DNA of 64,000 nt from Lonicera japonica (taxonomy: Eukaryota; Streptophyta; Magnoliopsida; Dipsacales; Caprifoliaceae), in contig CM038466.1 of assembly GCA_021464415.1 (NCBI GenBank), forward strand, positions 33,386,833 to 33,450,832, in the 5' to 3' direction. The position numbers were made by a program, and so were the translations under genes. Every line of letters begins with the position of its first letter. Position 1 is the first letter of the stretch. A model generated the notes under the pieces. It had not been told where the DNA came from, ran no database searches, and worked only from the letters and a program-made list of their open reading frames with translations. This document shows positions 34,974 through 47,751 of the stretch, piece by piece.

Positions 34974-35575
34974 AAAATGATTAAAACACGATGGATTAAA
35001 TTAGAGAAAGAAAACAATTAGAACAAGATGCAACGATCGAAAAATGATTAAAACACGATGGATTAAATTAGAGAAAGAAAACAGTTAGAACAAGATGCAA
35101 AGATTGAAAAATGATTAAAACACGATGGATTAAATTGGAGAAAGAAAACAATTGGGTAATTAACAAAAATGACCCCTGAAGTTTGACCAATGTCCCTCGC
35201 TCATCCCTAAAGTTTAATTTACGGTTGAAGCATTCTTAAATTTTTTAATTTGTCCCTCACTCGTCCAAAATGGGATGCCCCGTTAAAAACTTGGACGGAA
35301 AAGACACGTGGATGGACGAGTAAGGAACAAATTTCAAACTTCAGGGGGTTATTCTCAGAGGTTTTCAAACTTTAGGGGTTAATTTCTAAGGTTTTCCGTC
35401 CAGTTTTTAACGAACTGTCCAATTTTGGACGAGCGAGAGACAAATTAGAAACTTTAAGGATGCTTCAACCGAAAATTAAACTTTAGGGGCGAGTGAGGGA
35501 TATTGGTCAAACTTCAAGGGTCCTTTTTGCTAATTACCCAAAACAATTAGAACAAGATGCAAAGATCTAAATTAA
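34974..35575. repeat. 67-bp tandem repeat interrupted by a MITE
   Basis: Three units of about 67 bp begin near 34974, 35040 and 35107, containing ATGATTAAAACACGATGG and AGAGAAAGAAAACAATTAG. The third is split at its AAAACAATT by the element at 35154-35539 and resumes at 35540. Confidence 0.85.
35154..35539. mobile_element. Mutator-like MITE, 386 bp
   Basis: Long inverted ends start GGGTAATTAACAAAAATGAC and finish with the complementary GGACCCTTGAAGTTTG-type sequence and AATTACCC. It is flanked by a perfect 9-bp duplication AAAACAATT (35145-35153 and 35540-35548). The 9-bp target and long inverted ends are typical of Mutator-like elements. No coding sequence. Confidence 0.85.
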
Positions 35576-36199
35576 AACGAAAAAAATTACAGAAAAAAGT
35601 AGTTAGCCAAGTGGGTTTTAAATTTTGATAAAAAAAAAGTGGGTCTAAAATGCAATTTCTATGAAAATAATGACCAAAGTGCAAAAAGACCGAAAACAGA
35701 GATTCAGTGTTTGTGACATGCGACACCAGTTGACCTAGTCAATCGACACTTTATTTTACATACCCTCATTATGTGCAAGTTAGATGAGGTAGCTCGAATC
35801 TCTATCAATTGGAACAAATACTCGCTCAATTACAAGTAGTCATTGACATAATCAATTTTTTCAAAATACAATCATGACTATAGGATAGACACTTTATTCA
35901 AATGAAACCAGAATATGTCAGGTGTCTCGAACATGTCTTGTCACTTAAAATCATTTTCTTAAATCTAGAAAGGGATTTTTCCCATGACTGGCTTTGCTCC
36001 AAGAGCTCTATTTAAACGTTTCAATTAACCCCATTTAATGGAAGTTTGCTCCCCACGTTGGGCGTTAGGACCCATCCATTATGGTTTTCTTGTTGCCATT
36101 TTAAAAGGCTTTACCAATGTTCCTTTCGAGCTTTCATCTCTCTCTGTTATAGATCCCAAACAGCACCAAAAATGTCTTTGGTTAACTGCTTAGGGTATG
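35576..36199. other. Intergenic DNA next to palindrome
   Basis: No gene recognised. The open frame at 36046-36255 is short and runs into the left arm of the palindrome. Some of it may be decayed retrotransposon coding sequence. Confidence 0.45.
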
Positions 36200-37346
36200 T
36201 TGAATATGATGAAATGAGGCAAGAATTTCTTTTTCTTATCCGTGCTCCGCTATAAAAAGTTTGTCATTCTTTTTCGATGGCATTGGAATCACTAGGTGGA
36301 CTAGACTCTGCTTTATGCAACTATTGACTTTTGGTGTTTAAATGAACATATATTCCGGTTTGGACTGGACAAATATGTCTTATGTACAAATAGTTTTCGA
36401 CACTCATGAAATACCCTACCCAGGGGATATCTTTCCCACTGTCAAGGTTAGCCCTCGAGATTTCGTTAAAACTTATTTGTGCATGAAACAAGGTATGGTT
36501 AATCATTTTATCATCAAATGAGCCTTAGATCTTTCTCGAGTGGTCCACTATATTTTGCAAAAACGTGTAAATTTTGGACCATGCATCTATGAAAATAGAG
36601 TGGCAATTCTGCTGCTAATTGCTGAAATGTTACTTATTACGAGAAACCCCCTACATTAACCCATCAGTGTTAAAGGTGCTACAAAAGTACTTGTGAATAA
36701 TGGCAAGCCAACCCTTACCATTCTAGGAGAGACCTTGAATGGCACAGATGTTCTTTATCATGACCGAAGAACCTTTTTTAGGGATAGCCCCTGGTTACTA
36801 TACTTGTGGCTTTTGGAGCACTTGTGACTGATATTACCCTTATCTTGTGGGAGGATGTACCTCCCTACCAATCCTTTTCCCCGTCCTCTGGTTATCCTTT
36901 GAGGGCATTTGACTAAGTATTAGACTTCATGGTTAGCTTAAAATGATGAATGATTTATCCGCTGGAATGTCCCATAGTGGGAGTTCGCTAGTCCCGTTTA
37001 TGGTATCGGGAACACTTGGTCTATACATTTCGAGGCTCTTCCATCCATAAGCTTTTATCTGGTGACAAATATTCATATGCTAGTTCGGGTGGTCTCAAGG
37101 GCCCCTAATGTTGTTGTCTCTTTTTCGAGGAGTGGAGCCATTGACTCCACGTATCATTGCTCACTTGACTTCTAGTTTGGAAAAATAGCCCCAAACCTAG
37201 TGCCCTAATAATCTGCAAGGTGGAGTGTACCCTTTACCCGAATAAACTATAAAATAGCTAATATATGACTTTTTCCCAACTCTTTACAAACATATAGGTA
37301 GTCATTCATGGGTTCTTAGGGAAAATTTTGACATAAGTAATGTGGT
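36200..37346. repeat. Left arm of 2.3-kb palindrome
   Basis: Inverted counterpart of 37358-38500. Matching landmarks include GGGGATATCTTTCCCACTGT (36422) against ACAGTGGGAAAGATATCCCC (38267-38286), GTGGTCCACTATATTTTGCA against 38150-38170, and TTTTTCGAGGAGTGGAGCCA (37119) against 37571-37590. The loop is only about 11 bp (37347-37357). On the plus strand, decayed coding sequence is visible: EIPYPGDIFPTVKVSPRDFV near 36407 and GETLNGTDVLYHDRRTFF near 36727. I do not recognise the family with confidence. Confidence 0.85.
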
Positions 37347-37357
37347 GGCTAACTAAC

Positions 37358-38500
37358 TACCACGTTACTTATGTTCAAAATTTTCCCCTGGGAACCCATT
37401 AATGACCACCCAAATGTTTGTAAAGAGTTGGGAAAAAGTTGTACATTCAGTTATTTTACAGTTTATTCGGGCAAATAGTACATTCCACTATGAAGATTAT
37501 TGGGGTACTAAGTTTGGCAGTAATTTTCTCCCACACGTAGAATTCAAGTGAGCAATGATATGGGAAGTCAATGGCTCCACTCCTCGAAAAAGAGACAACC
37601 ACTTTGGGATCCCTTAAGATCACCCGAACTGGCGCATGATACGCATCACAAGATAAAATTTTGTGGACGAAAGAGCCCCATAACACACAAATCAAGTGTT
37701 CCTGAGACCATAAATGGGATCAAACAACTCCTACTATGGGACATTCTAGTGGATAGATCATCCGCCTTTTTGAGCAAACCACGGAGTCCAATACTTAGTC
37801 AAATGTCCTTAAGGGATAACTAAAGGGAAAGAAAAATAATTGGCAGGGAAGGTTCATCCTCCTACAAGATAAGGGTGATATCAGTCGAAAGTACTCTAAG
37901 AGCCATAAGCACAGTAACTAGGGGCTACCCCTAAGAAAGGTTCTTCGGTCATGATGAAGATCATGCATGCCGTTCAAGGTCTCTCCTAGAATCACAAGGC
38001 TTGGGTTGCCATTATTCGCAAGTACCTTTGTAGAACCTTTAACCTCAATGGGTTAATGCAGGGGGTATAACAAGTAGCATTTCAGCAATTAGCAGCAAAA
38101 TGGCCACTCTATTTTCATCGATGCTTGGATCCAAAATTTGCACGTTTTTAAAAAATGTAGTGGACCATTTGAGAATGATCTAGGGCTTCTTTAACGATAA
38201 AATGATCAGCCAAACCTTGTTTCATGCATAGATAATTTTTGATGAAATCTCAAGGGCAAACCCTGACAGTGGGAAAGATATCCCCCCGGGTAGGGTACTT
38301 CAAGAGTGGCAAACACTGTTCATCCATAGGGCATCATTTCTCAAATCCAAATCAAAATATATGCTTATTCGAACACCAAAAAGTTAACAGTTGTACAAAG
38401 CATAGCCTAGTCCACCTGATGATTTTGATGCCAGCGAAGAAAAAAGACAAGTGTTTATAATAGAACGCGAATAGGAAGAACAAATTCTTCATATGGGATC
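37358..38500 (-). pseudogene. Right arm of palindrome: decayed coding sequence downstream of gypsy integrase
   Basis: The minus strand reads in pieces that mirror the left arm: FPTVRVCP then DFIKNYLCMKQGLADHFIVK (about 38210-38270), and later SHIIAHLN-type words near 37560. It lies just after and on the same strand as the Ty3/gypsy integrase remnant, so it may be a 3' extra gene or captured sequence of that retrotransposon. Many stops and frameshifts are present. The protein family is not identified; it has the look of retroelement-associated plant proteins of unknown function. Confidence 0.5.
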
Positions 38501-39706
38501 CCATATCAGCAAATGATGTTTCTCTTGGTAAATTTAACCACCTTCTTGGCTATCAAGACTATGTACAATATATCACCTACCCATTTGGTGAAGTATTCAA
38601 TAGCTGCTATGATAAACTATTTCTTATTTTTTGCTTTTGGGAGTGACCTTTTCAATTATATGTAAAGAAGGGCCAAGGTTCTATCATTGAATAGAGGTCT
38701 TTAGAAGGAAATTTATGGGTTTTTGCAAACTTTTGGCATTTCAAATGTCTCTGCACATATTATTTGCAGTCGATTACCATGGTAAACGAATAATAACCTT
38801 AATGAATAAATTTTCCAAACAACATGTAAGCATTCTCCACTATGGATTATATCCATTATTTCTTATATTTCAAAACTTGTAATACCTTACAAATGTAAAC
38901 CATTGGGACGTCATTTGTATAATCGGCCACCATAGATAATGTATTGACCTGTCATTCTTCTAAAGGGTATTCTCCTTTTCAAAGGAGATTCCAAATAACA
39001 AAATACCAGTCTTTTGGCTTGGCTTAAAAATCATCTGTATCGCTGATCTCAAAGTCATAAGACGAAGTTGACTTTTTCTATACTTCAAGTGGAAAGATTG
39101 TACCTCCTTCGGGGAAATCAATCATGAACGCTGAGGTGGCCAGAGTATCTTCAATAGTATGAGTATCAAATTGACCAGCTAGTTCCTTATGTTCAGTATG
39201 AAACAGGTGAAGTTTCAGGTTTTTAATTTTCCACTTTTCCCAACACTTGGTGAACAATGAATGTTAAATCCCCGTAGACTTCAATATTATAAATACCATG
39301 ACTGCTAGCTATTTGGAGACCTGTGATACAAGCTTCATATTTTTTAATTTTGTTGGCGCACTTGAAGTCAATCAATCATAACAGTAATAAGTGAATGTAT
39401 CTTATATAGGGACACTAGCAACATAGTTATCCCATAATCCTTTTTATTAGCCGCCCATCAAAATATAGCTTACATGTCATATTACTTTCCATGCACATAA
39501 TCAAGTCATCAGGAAATTATACTTCTTCAAAGCCTTCCTCACTTAGAGGATTATCGACTAAATCATTTGCGATGGCTTTTCCCTTAATGGCCTTCTGGGT
39601 AATGTATGTGATGTCAAAGCCTGACAAGACAAGCACCTCGCCTTACCACTTTGGTTTAGCATTTTTTTTAAACTTAACCATCTCAAAGTCCGAAATTACA
39701 ACATAA
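38501..39706 (-). pseudogene. Ty3/gypsy pol remnant: RNase H and integrase
   Basis: Read on the minus strand. First is the RNase H part: FDITYITQKAIKGKAIANDL (about 39540-39620), then a broken stretch, then KIKKYEACITGLQIASS and IYNIEVYGDLTFIVHQVLG (about 39245-39350), matching 'NxAEYEALxxGL...VxxDSxLVxxQ' of gypsy RNase H. Further on is the integrase: EPWPFFT and then IIAAIEYFTKWVGD and VVKFTKRNIICWYGIPYE (about 38490-38690). The catalytic D of 'GD' in the RNase H part is kept, but stops and frameshifts occur every few tens of codons. Reverse transcriptase is absent upstream. Confidence 0.75.
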
Positions 39707-41148
39707 AATCCATCAACTTAAAAAGGCAAAAATTCAATGAATTGCAGTCAAGTACATAGGCCCAAGCCTACTTGGCCTAAGGGCCCAGCATGCTTTCAAA
39801 AAGAAGCAGCCCAATGCAGCCTTGTACCCAAGTTTAAGCCCAGCAGTTAAAGCATTGGCAAATATAAATGAAGGCACAACCGCAGCAATAGAGGAGCACT
39901 GCGCAGAGTCCTCAATAGCTTTGTAAATTGTATTTTTTACCTTTCTTCTTGCTGATAGTGCTTTTGGATTCTTTATGGTAATTTTTATCTTATTCCCTTC
40001 TCTATCATCGTGCATATTACTTTGGATAGTAGCTTTTTTTTCATTCGTTTTCTTCTCAATTCCGTCATATTGGATCAAATATATATTTTAAAGCACCATA
40101 TATATTTGCGTTGGTGTGGATATTTTTAATGCTATTAATTTAAAATTTTCCTCTTTAATTGTTCCTTTTAAGATTCTTCCTTTTATATATATATATATAT
40201 ATATATATCTATATATATGATATATATTTGTAATTGGCAATATATTTAAGTAATTAGAATTTAAGAAGTTGAATCATTTTTAATGTCCTTTAAGTTCGTA
40301 CCTCCTCAACAAAAATCATGTGTACGTATTTGTGTAAGGGACAGACAAATTAATGCATATTCGATACGTTTCTAAAATATCATGCTCTTCCTAACATGCA
40401 TCTACTAATTGCTGCAATATATCAAGTTATATTTCTACTTAAGAAAGAATATTGTGATTGGTTACTGATAAAGAAACTTTATAATAAAAGAATTGCAGGA
40501 TTACCAAGAAATGAAATTTGTTTATGCTCAACTTTCTCCCTAAGTTATACATTCGTGTAGCTCCATCATCAACTTGTGCAAGTTAATTACTAGAAAATTA
40601 TTTGAAGCTCGTATAAAAAAGAAAAAGTCTTACAAAGTTAAGAAGCTCTTTTCAAAATATAAATAGACATATATAAAGTTGGATAAATGCAAGAATAATG
40701 CATCGGTATATAATATATTGCATATATATATTTTCTAAAGTCGTTAACACGGGACAATACTATTAATCACGGGACACATGGTCCAATAACCAATCTAGAA
40801 AAAAGGAGTCTCAGGTCTCCGAAAATGAAGACACTCAAACATGGTGAACTTCTTTTACAATAACAAGAACAACACACAAATAAGCTAGGTGAGTTAATAT
40901 ATGCCACTATCGGTTGTAATCACCACGTTCACTACATTTGCTTTTTTCAACTCTATCGCGTATCCTCAATTTTCTTTCAATTATTAGTGTTTATTTTCTT
41001 TTTTCTATTTTTTTTTTGGGATATACACATTCATTTCATGTAACTAGTGCTTTTTCTGTGCTGCATATTTTGTGTATATGACACATTTATTAAGTACGGA
41101 AGCATTAGTGCTCCAGCAAGTAGTAACATTTTGATAAACGCATAATAT
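39707..41148. other. AT-rich intergenic DNA
   Basis: No gene seen. The first ~130 bp (CCAAGCCTACTTGGCCTAAG) is richer in GC and may be a further retroelement piece. A (TA)n run lies at 40185-40209. The rest is AT-rich. Confidence 0.5.
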
Positions 41149-42763
41149 TGTCATGTCTAAGCTCCTTCTCAGAGTCGCTTGACGCGTTTGTTGCTTTAAT
41201 TCTGCCTAATTATCCACTTATCTCGAGATTAGTATCTTAGTGAGTTTTGTATCTAACATCGTCCCGCTAGGTGTGCTTTTGTTGTGTTTCTATGTGTATA
41301 TAGGCATAGGATGCAATGGCCTTCGAAGAATCGATCACGCGCTAGTAAAAAGCTCGCAAAATGCTGATTTGAGGATTTTCCCAGAAGCATGATCGATCAT
41401 GGGTAAACCATGATCGATCATGGTGAAAACTTGTCTTCAGGCAGAGAACCCCATGATCGATCATGGGAAGGCCATGATCGATCATGGCCTGGCGGGGACA
41501 TTCACCAACTCCTGCTTTTAGCCTTATTTCGGGGGTTTTGGTTCCTAGATATTTTCCCTTGCTTATTTTATTAGTTTTTGGTACTCCTTTAGCTATTGTT
41601 TTTTCTAGGAGATATGAAGGGAGATTAAAAAAATCTTGTTTTTACATAGAAAAGTTCTAGAGAGAAGGGAGAGCTTTTGGAGTGTCTTCTTCTTCATTTC
41701 TCTTGTAAGTTTTTAATTGTAAGAATGATTTCTTCTTCTATGATATTTGTTCTTGCATTTATTATGGAGTAGTCTATTACTAAGGTTACGGAGGTTGATT
41801 GCGATATGATTTTCGGTGATTAATGGCTCAATCCATGTTTAAAGTTTGATAAATATTTGTGAATCCTTTTCCTTTCCAAATCTTTCATTCTACAAGCTTT
41901 CTAGGTATTTTCATTGTACGATTAGACTTTTCATGCCTTGTATGCTTAGTGCTTGTCGATTAATGAAAATACAACATATTTATATGGTTCTAGAAAGCTT
42001 GTTGTCACTTTCCCCCATCCATGGAGCTTTTTCCTCTTCGTAGAAATTATGAATAGTTCTTAAATCTCCATAGACGGGTTATAAATTTGTTATAACTTAT
42101 CTTTTATTCATTTATTGATATATTGAGTGCTTCTTACACTATATGTGATACTTAGACTCTTTATTTTCTAACCTAATGATAAACGACGAGTTGACGAATT
42201 TATCCCATAAACTTCATTCCGTTTCATTGATAGGATTCACTTTCTAATTTCATACTTTAAATCATGAGATTTCATACACTTGCTTTATGTTAAATCTTTT
42301 TACGATAGTTTGTCATATTTATCTCGGATTGGCTTCATCGGGAATGGGTTGCCTTGCTTCACACCCGTAGCTAAGAGGTAGGAATGTAACCTCGTCTTTC
42401 TGGAATGTTGTTTGTTTCTCTCGTGATATGCTTCAATCCGGGAATGAGTCGCCTAGCGTCGCACCCTTTGCTATTGAGAGAAACACCAACATTCCCCATA
42501 TCTCGAGAAACCTAGTATTGTATCTTTTTGAGCTATGTACCGTCTCTTAAATGTAACTAACCTCCACACCTTAGTGTTTTCTTATTAATTTTCACAACCA
42601 TTTTACATTAACGTTGTTCTACAACAAATCCAACTCACACAAAACGAAAATCGTAAAATCCGTAATCCATTCCATTCCTTTTCATTATCCCTGTGGTTCG
42701 ACACTCGGACTTCCGAGACTATATTACAACTTGACGTGCCTGCACTTGGGCTCTATCGCAACG
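41149..42763 (+). mobile_element. LTR of Athila/Tat-like Ty3/gypsy element, probably solo or truncated
   Basis: It begins TGTCATGTCTAAGCTCC and ends near CTATCGCAAC(G). The last part, with CCCTGTGGTTCGACACTCGG, ACTTCCGAGACTATATTAC and ACTTGACGTGCCTGCACTTG, is the usual end of plant Athila/Tat LTRs. The following TTTTAGCGGCGTCAC (42769-42783) resembles a decayed primer-binding region (usually TTTTGGCGCCGTTGCC). Length would be about 1.6 kb. No gag or pol follows and no target duplication could be fixed. Four CATGATCGATCATG palindromes lie inside. Confidence 0.55.
41388..41486. repeat. Four copies of palindrome CATGATCGATCATG
   Basis: Perfect copies lie at 41388-41401, 41409-41422, 41452-41465 and 41473-41486, so they come as two pairs with the same 21-bp phasing. 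Outer bases are mostly CC and GG. They sit upstream of the likely transcribed part of the LTR. Confidence 0.9.
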
Positions 42764-42784
42764 CGCTATTTTAGCGGCGTCACA

Positions 42785-43980
42785 TTTGATCTGCCAAAAA
42801 TATGTTAAGTATATAATGAAACATTATTGCTCCAAGCGTTTATATATCTTTTGATTCATATATATGTCACCTTTAATTTGTGGAGTTATTAAGGTTGCGA
42901 ATGAATCTATTATATATGGACCATAATTTAGTTGTTTGAATACATGCGCTTCGAGAATATATATCGATATTGCCTCATTTTGTCAAAGACATTTGTGTCT
43001 TGTAGCAATTAAGGTTGCTGTATTTCTCAATCGACTATATTTTTTGTGGGAGTTTATTAGTTTTGAATGCTAATTCATGTTGAATTGAAGTATCAAGTGG
43101 AATTTAGTCCTACTGGGCACGACATCAAAAAACTTGTGTGCAAACATACACTATACATGGTTGGCACTAAGTCAATTCTTTTACATACACACACCCCAAT
43201 TAACTTTAATATGTTTTACTTGAGCCTCTTTTGAAAAAAAAACAAAAAACAAAAAATTAGCAAATTGTCATCTAATCTATCCATTTAAAATTGACAGTCT
43301 AAATTTTGATAACAGTAAAATATGGAGTGATGTTTGTTGGACTCAAGGGCCCACTAGTTGGGCCTTCCTGTAGGCCATTAAGGGCCTACGGTTGCACACA
43401 CAAAGTAACGGTATTATCCACAATTTAAACATTTTATTTACACATGGCATTTTCTCAAAAGACCATGTGGTGACACAACCCATTTTATAAAACCATGTTT
43501 AGTTCTAAATTTTCCCAACATGGGATAATGTTTAGAGCCAACCATTCGTTATAATATAATCACTTTAGAGGAACCGGATCCTTAGTCATGAAAAATATGA
43601 CTCTTGTGAGGCGAAATTAGGATTTTAATCTCGAACGAAGGTTTCAAAATTTCACATAATTGTTTTTTTATTGACATCATGGGCTTTTTGGATGAGAATG
43701 TGTCCTAACACATTACCAAAACAAGTTTAACTACAAGGTATCTATGGAATTTCTTCACCATAGATGATATTAATTTAACGAAAGATATCACTACTTTTAT
43801 TTTGAATTAAGATTCCATATTTTTTTCAAAATATAAACACTGTATCAGATTTCACGTACTAAATTTAATTTTTCAACCTTTATTATGTCAAAATTAATTT
43901 ATCTTCTAAAAAAGAACAAAATTCAAATATGGACTTTTAATTTTGGAGGACAAAGTATGGTATCTCTCTATATATGTATA
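42785..43980. other. AT-rich intergenic DNA
   Basis: No gene seen. A GC-richer patch at 43340-43390 (GGGCCCACTAGTTGGGCC then AGGCCATTAAGGGCCT) contains small palindromes. Confidence 0.5.
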
Positions 43981-44258
43981 CTAGGGGTAACCCATGCTTA
44001 CGACACTTTGATATAATTGAGTGGTCCGATATTTGGGATAATGTGTGAAAGAGAAGTGAGAAGGTTTGAGAAAGAGAAAAGTAATTAAGGTAAGAAGAGC
44101 AATATATATATATACATTTACCTATCATAGAGAGAATGAGAATTAATTTGAAATTTGAACTAAAGACCACGTATTTACCATTCAAATTAGAGTATTCAAT
44201 CTAAACCTCACAAAGTTTTACCCCTTATACATTTTTCCCTTTCACTTTATTATATAGA
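43981..44258 (-). mobile_element. Possible small Helitron, minus strand
   Basis: On the minus strand the 5' end reads TCTATATAATAAAGTGAAAG, a usual plant Helitron start, and the 3' end reads GCATGGGTTACCCCTAG followed by T. The terminal hairpin is weak (GTAA/TTAC) and the base before the 5' end is G rather than the expected A. Length would be 278 bp; non-coding. Confidence 0.4.
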
Positions 44259-47047
44259 CATCTCCTATGCACAATTGTTTGGTGGTCCCTAGATCCGGAT
44301 AGGAATGCCATTGAATATGTAAACTATTTAATTCCTAAATTTATTGCATTTGTTTCAGGGAATAATTATTGGCATCGGCATTTTAAAATTTATCACAAAT
44401 GTTAATAAAACGTCACTAAAAATATAAAATTAAGTAACTAAAAATTATATTATAATGTTAGAAGACTCGCATAAAATGCAATCCTAAATTTGTTGACCCT
44501 CATTAAAGTAAGGTTAAAGTGACTTTATTCAATGAATGGTTAGACGTTAGTATATCTAGTACAATCCTCGCCAAAGATAAATTCTCCTCTGATGAGGAAT
44601 CAAAACATGAAAATATTTAATGACATTACAATAATAACCAATCATAGAGTAGGATCACTATGACCCTCTTTGGTGATAGTCAACAAATTTGAATTCATTA
44701 TTTGTTAATAACCATGCCATTTTTTATGGTTGTCTAAATATTTGTTTTTCGTTACACGAGTTGTAACAATTTTATTATATTGATTAGTAATTAATACAAT
44801 TGTTCAAAAAAAAATTAAGTTAAGCAAGTAAAGTTTTAAATAGTTTTTTCCGTGCGATTACTAGCAGTACAACACAATTATGTGAATAATTTTATATTCA
44901 TTAAAAATGTATCCAAAAAAGTGCACAAAATGAAATGCCAACTTAAAATTGAATAAAAAGTTGAACTGGACTGACTATTCCCTCAAGAATGACTTGACAT
45001 CTCATTTTGTATACTATTTTTGAAAGCCTAGTATTACTTTAGTCATTTATTTAAAAAGAAAAAAAAGGGGGATAACATTACCTTTATTTTTTTTTAACTG
45101 AAATTCAGAATAAGGGTCCCTGTACTTGCACAAATTACGGAAGAGTAGATGTCCAATCATGCCCACTTCAATTTTTCTTAGATACAATTATACTCAATTC
45201 ATTATCCATTTGGTTTTCCTTCTATTTACGAATTAAATTATTTATAATTTTTTAATTCGTAAATTATCTAATTTGAATATTTGGTTATAAAATGAACTAA
45301 TATATAAAATCATAAAATTAAGTTAATACATAAAATATTAAATAAAAAAATATAGAAATATAATTGAAATTATATAACTTATAACTATCACACAAGTTCA
45401 TGGGAAAAAAAATCACACCACAATTTTTTTTTCGTTGAAATAAAACAATTTATAATAAAACAATTATAAATGATATAATTCACGCAACTAAACGAGCAAA
45501 CATCTAAAATATAATTTCGTTTTGAGATTGGAAGTCTGTATTTAGAATGGAAATTTTTGATGTTGCACCCCCATTATTTGACAAACGAATATCAAACCAT
45601 GATAAATTTAGAAGTGATACTCCACCATTCCTAAGTCAGGGTGAAAAAGTAATTTGAAATACCACTCAATTCAGCTTGCTCAAGTTTTTAAGCTCTTATA
45701 ATTCAAGCAACATTCTTACTCTTCAGCCACATTGATAAAATATTAAAATAAAAGTAATATTTGGTATTTAATCAACCATCTAAGATAATCCTACAATTAA
45801 TTTAATTAGTAAAAAAGGCGTACATGCTAAAATTTAACCGCAAAGCCCTAGGCAATTTAATTTACAACTCCACAAATTGCTTAATAGGAAGCACAAAATA
45901 TTGAAGTCGAAATTTCTTCTTTCAATAAGGTCTATCTAAATTTATTTATCATGTACATTATTTTCGACTATATTCATAAGAGAGTACTATACTAGAGATG
46001 CATACACACATTATGTCATTAACATAAATACATGTATAATCTCTATTAAGATCTTCATGATGCATTTAGTTCTTGTACGTTAAATATGTTTAGTGGAACA
46101 CATTCATAACAATGTGATCCTTATAAGATACTGACAAGTAATTTCTCGCTCATGAATCAACTACAAAATTCCTTAAATATGTAACTTACCCTTTTTACGA
46201 AATAAACTCGCCGTTGAGCTTTTGTTGATCGAAATTAGAGAGGTCAATGAGGAAGGAGCGTTAGGGTTTGGGGTTTAGTTTTTGAGGTTAAGTAACCCTT
46301 GTCAGAGGGAGGTCAACATGGGTTTCATTTATGACAAAGTTCTAGAGAAACTTGATTGAATTGAGAGTTTTTTCTTTTATAAATACCTCTAACTCGGAGT
46401 TCCGAAGAAGAGTGCTCCCATAAAACAAGAAAAAAGAGAGATGAGGGCCACGAAGACCAGCCCCCTAGGCTTAAAACACAAAATTTGAGAAATGAACTAA
46501 GCTTATACAACAAAGTTTACAAAACAATAAAAGCTAAATGGGTCGTACTGTGGTGGAATTGGTGGTAGGTCAGTGGGTTGGTGTTGGGGAGAGTTAGGAT
46601 TTTGGATTTTTTTTTTTTTTTTTTAGTATAGCAGTATTATTTGTTATAATATGATGCCCCTTATTGGGTCCCTTCAACATTTTTAATGTATAACCTTATG
46701 AACTTTGTGTGCTTTTCTCTTAAAAAAAAAGAAAGAAAGAAAGAATAACATAAAAATAACCACCAAAAAAATAACTGGGTATTCTTGAATATTTGCCTGT
46801 GCAATGGGTTAGTAGTTTCCAATAAAGCTTGAATATAGGACTTTGGGGGTTGAGCCCATAAAGAGGATGACCCCGAGTCCCCGATATCAAAGATTCTTAC
46901 AACGGTACAAGGGCTGGAACTCATAGAAACTAATTTTAGGTCCATTTGAAAATTCAAATTGCGCTTAAAATTGGAGTCAAAATTAGTCTCGTCGTAAAAA
47001 ATGAATTCCTTTAAAATCCAGGTATCAACTTCTGAATCATCCAAAGT
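44259..47047. other. AT-rich intergenic DNA
   Basis: No gene recognised. 46200-46320 has AGGGTTTGGGGTTTAG-like words but no open frame. A T-run of about 20 bp lies at 46605-46624. The 144-codon minus-strand frame at 47095-46661 begins inside a transposon terminus and resembles nothing known. Confidence 0.5.
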
Positions 47048-47405
47048 CAGTGATGGATGCACGTGGAGACCAGGGGGCCATTGACCCCATCTCAAAATTT
47101 AGAAAACAGTACGGTATATAGCGTAATTAAAAAGTTATATGTATCTTTTTGTAAGTTTTCAAACTTCCACGCTCTATTACTAATTGTTTTTTGAACATAA
47201 GTTTAGGTCCTATTTCTAAATGTTTGTCAGAAAGGGGGGAAAAAGTATAAATAAAATGTACTAAAAAATGTAAGAAAAAAAAATTATTAAAGATTATTTT
47301 AGAGTATTAGATGATTCATTTAAAAAACCAATAAAAATACTCAAAAAAAATATTATATTTAATGCAAAATTTAACACCCTAAAATCCGTATTATGGCTCC
47401 TGATT
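47048..47405. mobile_element. Possible hAT-like element, ends partly decayed
   Basis: The left end CAGTGATGGATGCACGTGGA matches the type of terminus seen at 2139 (CAGGGGCGGAGGCACGTGG). The right end may be ATGGCTCCTG near 47394-47403. No good 8-bp duplication was found, so the right limit is uncertain. Confidence 0.4.
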
Positions 47406-47743
47406 CAAGTCGACAGGAGTTGAATCACAAATTGTTGGTTGTTGACTTTATTTTTTTTTTCTTTTATACGGAGAAGGGGCATCACGTTCGTATCCACTAT
47501 CCAAACTTTCAAGCAAAATTGATATGAAATTAGAATTATCTTGTACTAATTGTGTCTAGTGTCAACCATGTCTTATTGGGATCGACTAAAGAGCAAAAAA
47601 AAAATTCTACTCATGTTAAGACTATTTATTATGATGAAAAAAATTATAATTATGTATGTCAAATTATGATGTATACATCATGTTTACATTCGTGTTAATT
47701 AAAAGGTAGTAATATGCGTGTGTATGTGTGTGTGAGAGAGATG
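47406..47743. other. AT-rich intergenic DNA
   Basis: Nothing recognised apart from a short (TG)n(AG)n run at 47718-47741. Confidence 0.55.
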
Positions 47744-47751
47744 TTCTTGCA

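Noticed and set aside
42690..42730. tRNA T-arm-like GTGGTTCGACACTC
   Set aside because: No cloverleaf can be built around it; it belongs to the conserved end of an Athila/Tat-like LTR.
46661..47095. 144-codon minus-strand open frame
   Set aside because: It begins inside a hAT-like terminus (CAGTGATGGATGCACG) and ends in poly-A-derived codons; not conserved-looking.
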